From Puerhibacterium puerhi (GTDB lineage: Bacteria; Actinomycetota; Actinomycetes; Actinomycetales; Cellulomonadaceae): 62,677 nucleotides of DNA. The notes under the pieces were generated by a model. The model searched no databases. It had not been told where the DNA came from and worked only from the letters and a program-made list of their open reading frames with translations. Below, one piece after another: positions 62,093-62,677 of this stretch. Made by a program: the position numbers and the translations under genes. Positions within the stretch are counted from its first letter, which is position 1; each line of letters opens with the position of its first letter. The DNA lies in the NCBI RefSeq assembly GCF_009846865.1, contig NZ_WUWN01000012.1, positions 36,688-99,364 on the forward strand. The letters are read 5' to 3'.

Positions 62093-62187
62093 CCGCGCAC
62101 GGCGTGGGCGGCCCGGCGGCTCGTCGCCGGCCGGTGCCTGTGGACGACGGCGCACGCCGTCGCGCGTCGCGGTGTCGAATGGGTGGC

Positions 62188-62677
62188 GTGACGCACCTCG
62201 ACCCCGCACCGTCAGGACCGGGCGGCCCGCCGGCCGCCCCCGGCGTCGTCGTGGTGCCCGTGCCGGTGGACGCCGCCGCCCGCGCCGCGCTCGCCGCGCG
62301 GCTCGAGGCGCTCGTCGGGCTGGAGCACCCGCACCTGGTGGCCGTGCGGGACGCGGCCGCGACCCGGCCCGGCGCGCTCGACGTGCGCTACGCGCGGGGC
62401 GACGCCGCCGACCTGCCCACGGTCCTCGCCGCCCGCCGCCGGCTCACCGCGCCCGAGGCGGCGGGCGTGCTCGTCCCGGTGGCGCAGGCGCTCGCCGCGC
62501 TGCACTCCGCCGGGCTGGAGCACGGCCCGCTCGTCGCCGCGGACGTGGCCGTCCGGCCCGACGGCGCCGCCGCGCTGCGCCCTCGGGCGGGCAGCCCGCC
62601 CGAGGGCTGGACGGCCGCCGACGACGTGCGAGCGCTCGCCGGCCTGGTGGGCGAGCTGCTCGGCCCAGCAGAGCCCG
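62188..62677 (+). CDS. kinase-fold protein, start only (runs off the window)
   Basis: 163 codons visible from a GTG at 62188 to the right edge. The sequence resembles a Ser/Thr-kinase fold N-lobe and hinge (LVGLEHPHLVAVRDAA; VLVPVAQALAALHSAGLEHG) but the catalytic HRD-like segment reads HGPLVAADVAVRPDG, lacking the Asp base, and no DFG follows where expected. So it is probably a pseudokinase, perhaps of a membrane-anchored type. The C-terminal part is outside the window. TCGAAT 7 nt before the GTG may be the -10. Confidence 0.6.
   Translation, partial: MTHLDPAPSGPGGPPAAPGVVVVPVPVDAAARAALAARLEALVGLEHPHLVAVRDAAATRPGALDVRYARGDAADLPTVLAARRRLTAPEAAGVLVPVAQALAALHSAGLEHGPLVAADVAVRPDGAAALRPRAGSPPEGWTAADDVRALAGLVGELLGPAEP

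Overview
The window is about 62.7 kb of high-GC chromosomal DNA from an actinobacterium. Gene content (choice-of-anchor G surface protein, GlnA1/GlnA2/GlnE set, polyphosphate glucokinase, AhpE-type peroxiredoxin, PucR-type FasR beside fabD-fabH-acpP-fabF, type-A RNase P RNA) and the near-absence of A/T at third codon positions fit Micrococcales, most likely a Cellulomonadaceae/Promicromonosporaceae-like organism. That placement is inference; no 16S or other taxonomic marker was searched.

Layout. 1-2061 (-): 3'-truncated secreted protein with Ig-like repeats. 2355-7438 (-): fatty-acid synthesis operon fabD-fabH-acpP-fabF with its regulator fasR upstream. 7599-11184: a conserved hypothetical convergent with aceE. 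11636-12729: DUF3052 protein, AhpE-like peroxiredoxin, tRNA-Val(UAC). 12730-23940: a mosaic interval after the tRNA with small membrane proteins, two frame-broken genes, a GAF-ANTAR/SpoIIE-phosphatase pair, DinB, YcxB and SDR proteins, two paralogous FMN reductases, a FUSC exporter and a PolA-like polymerase. 24000-29310: Nif3-like, zinc-ribbon and RNase H/phosphatase operon, YaaA, MFS transporter. 29372-29778: RNase P RNA. 29831-37619: carboxylesterase, STAS factor, polyphosphate glucokinase, glnA2, glnE. 37630-52904: a second mosaic interval (DUF1622 pair, hydrolase, TMEM175 channel, phosphoesterase, PadR pair, XRE regulator with an AKR/CMD gene group, flavin reductase, FAD oxidoreductase, DNA polymerase IV). 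53096-58649: glnA1, RDD, DUF4191, lipA, lipB, MarR. 58686-62677: MMPL transporter, Gfo/Idh/MocA oxidoreductase, and the start of a kinase-like protein.

The backbone (fab/fasR/aceE/DUF3052/ahpE ... nif3/zf/RNase H ... glnA2/glnE ... glnA1/RDD/DUF4191/lipA/lipB) matches, from general knowledge, the order of Mycobacterium tuberculosis Rv2217-Rv2245. The two mosaic intervals are insertions into that conserved block. Metabolic themes are acyl-chain supply (FAS II), pyruvate dehydrogenase E1 with lipoate synthesis for 2-oxoacid dehydrogenases, and glutamine synthesis with its adenylylation control.

Regulatory DNA is unusually legible. There are paired TTGT-N9-ACAA dyads at fasR and fabD, a full GlnR-type box at glnA1, a MarR palindrome on the MMPL start codon, and a repeated dyad on both sides of the XRE gene. 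Many genes have TANNNT exactly 6-7 nt before the start codon, which predicts widespread leaderless mRNAs. The oddest non-coding DNA is a 70-bp palindrome at 55319-55388. I see no CRISPR array, transposase, intact prophage or obvious new defence system.
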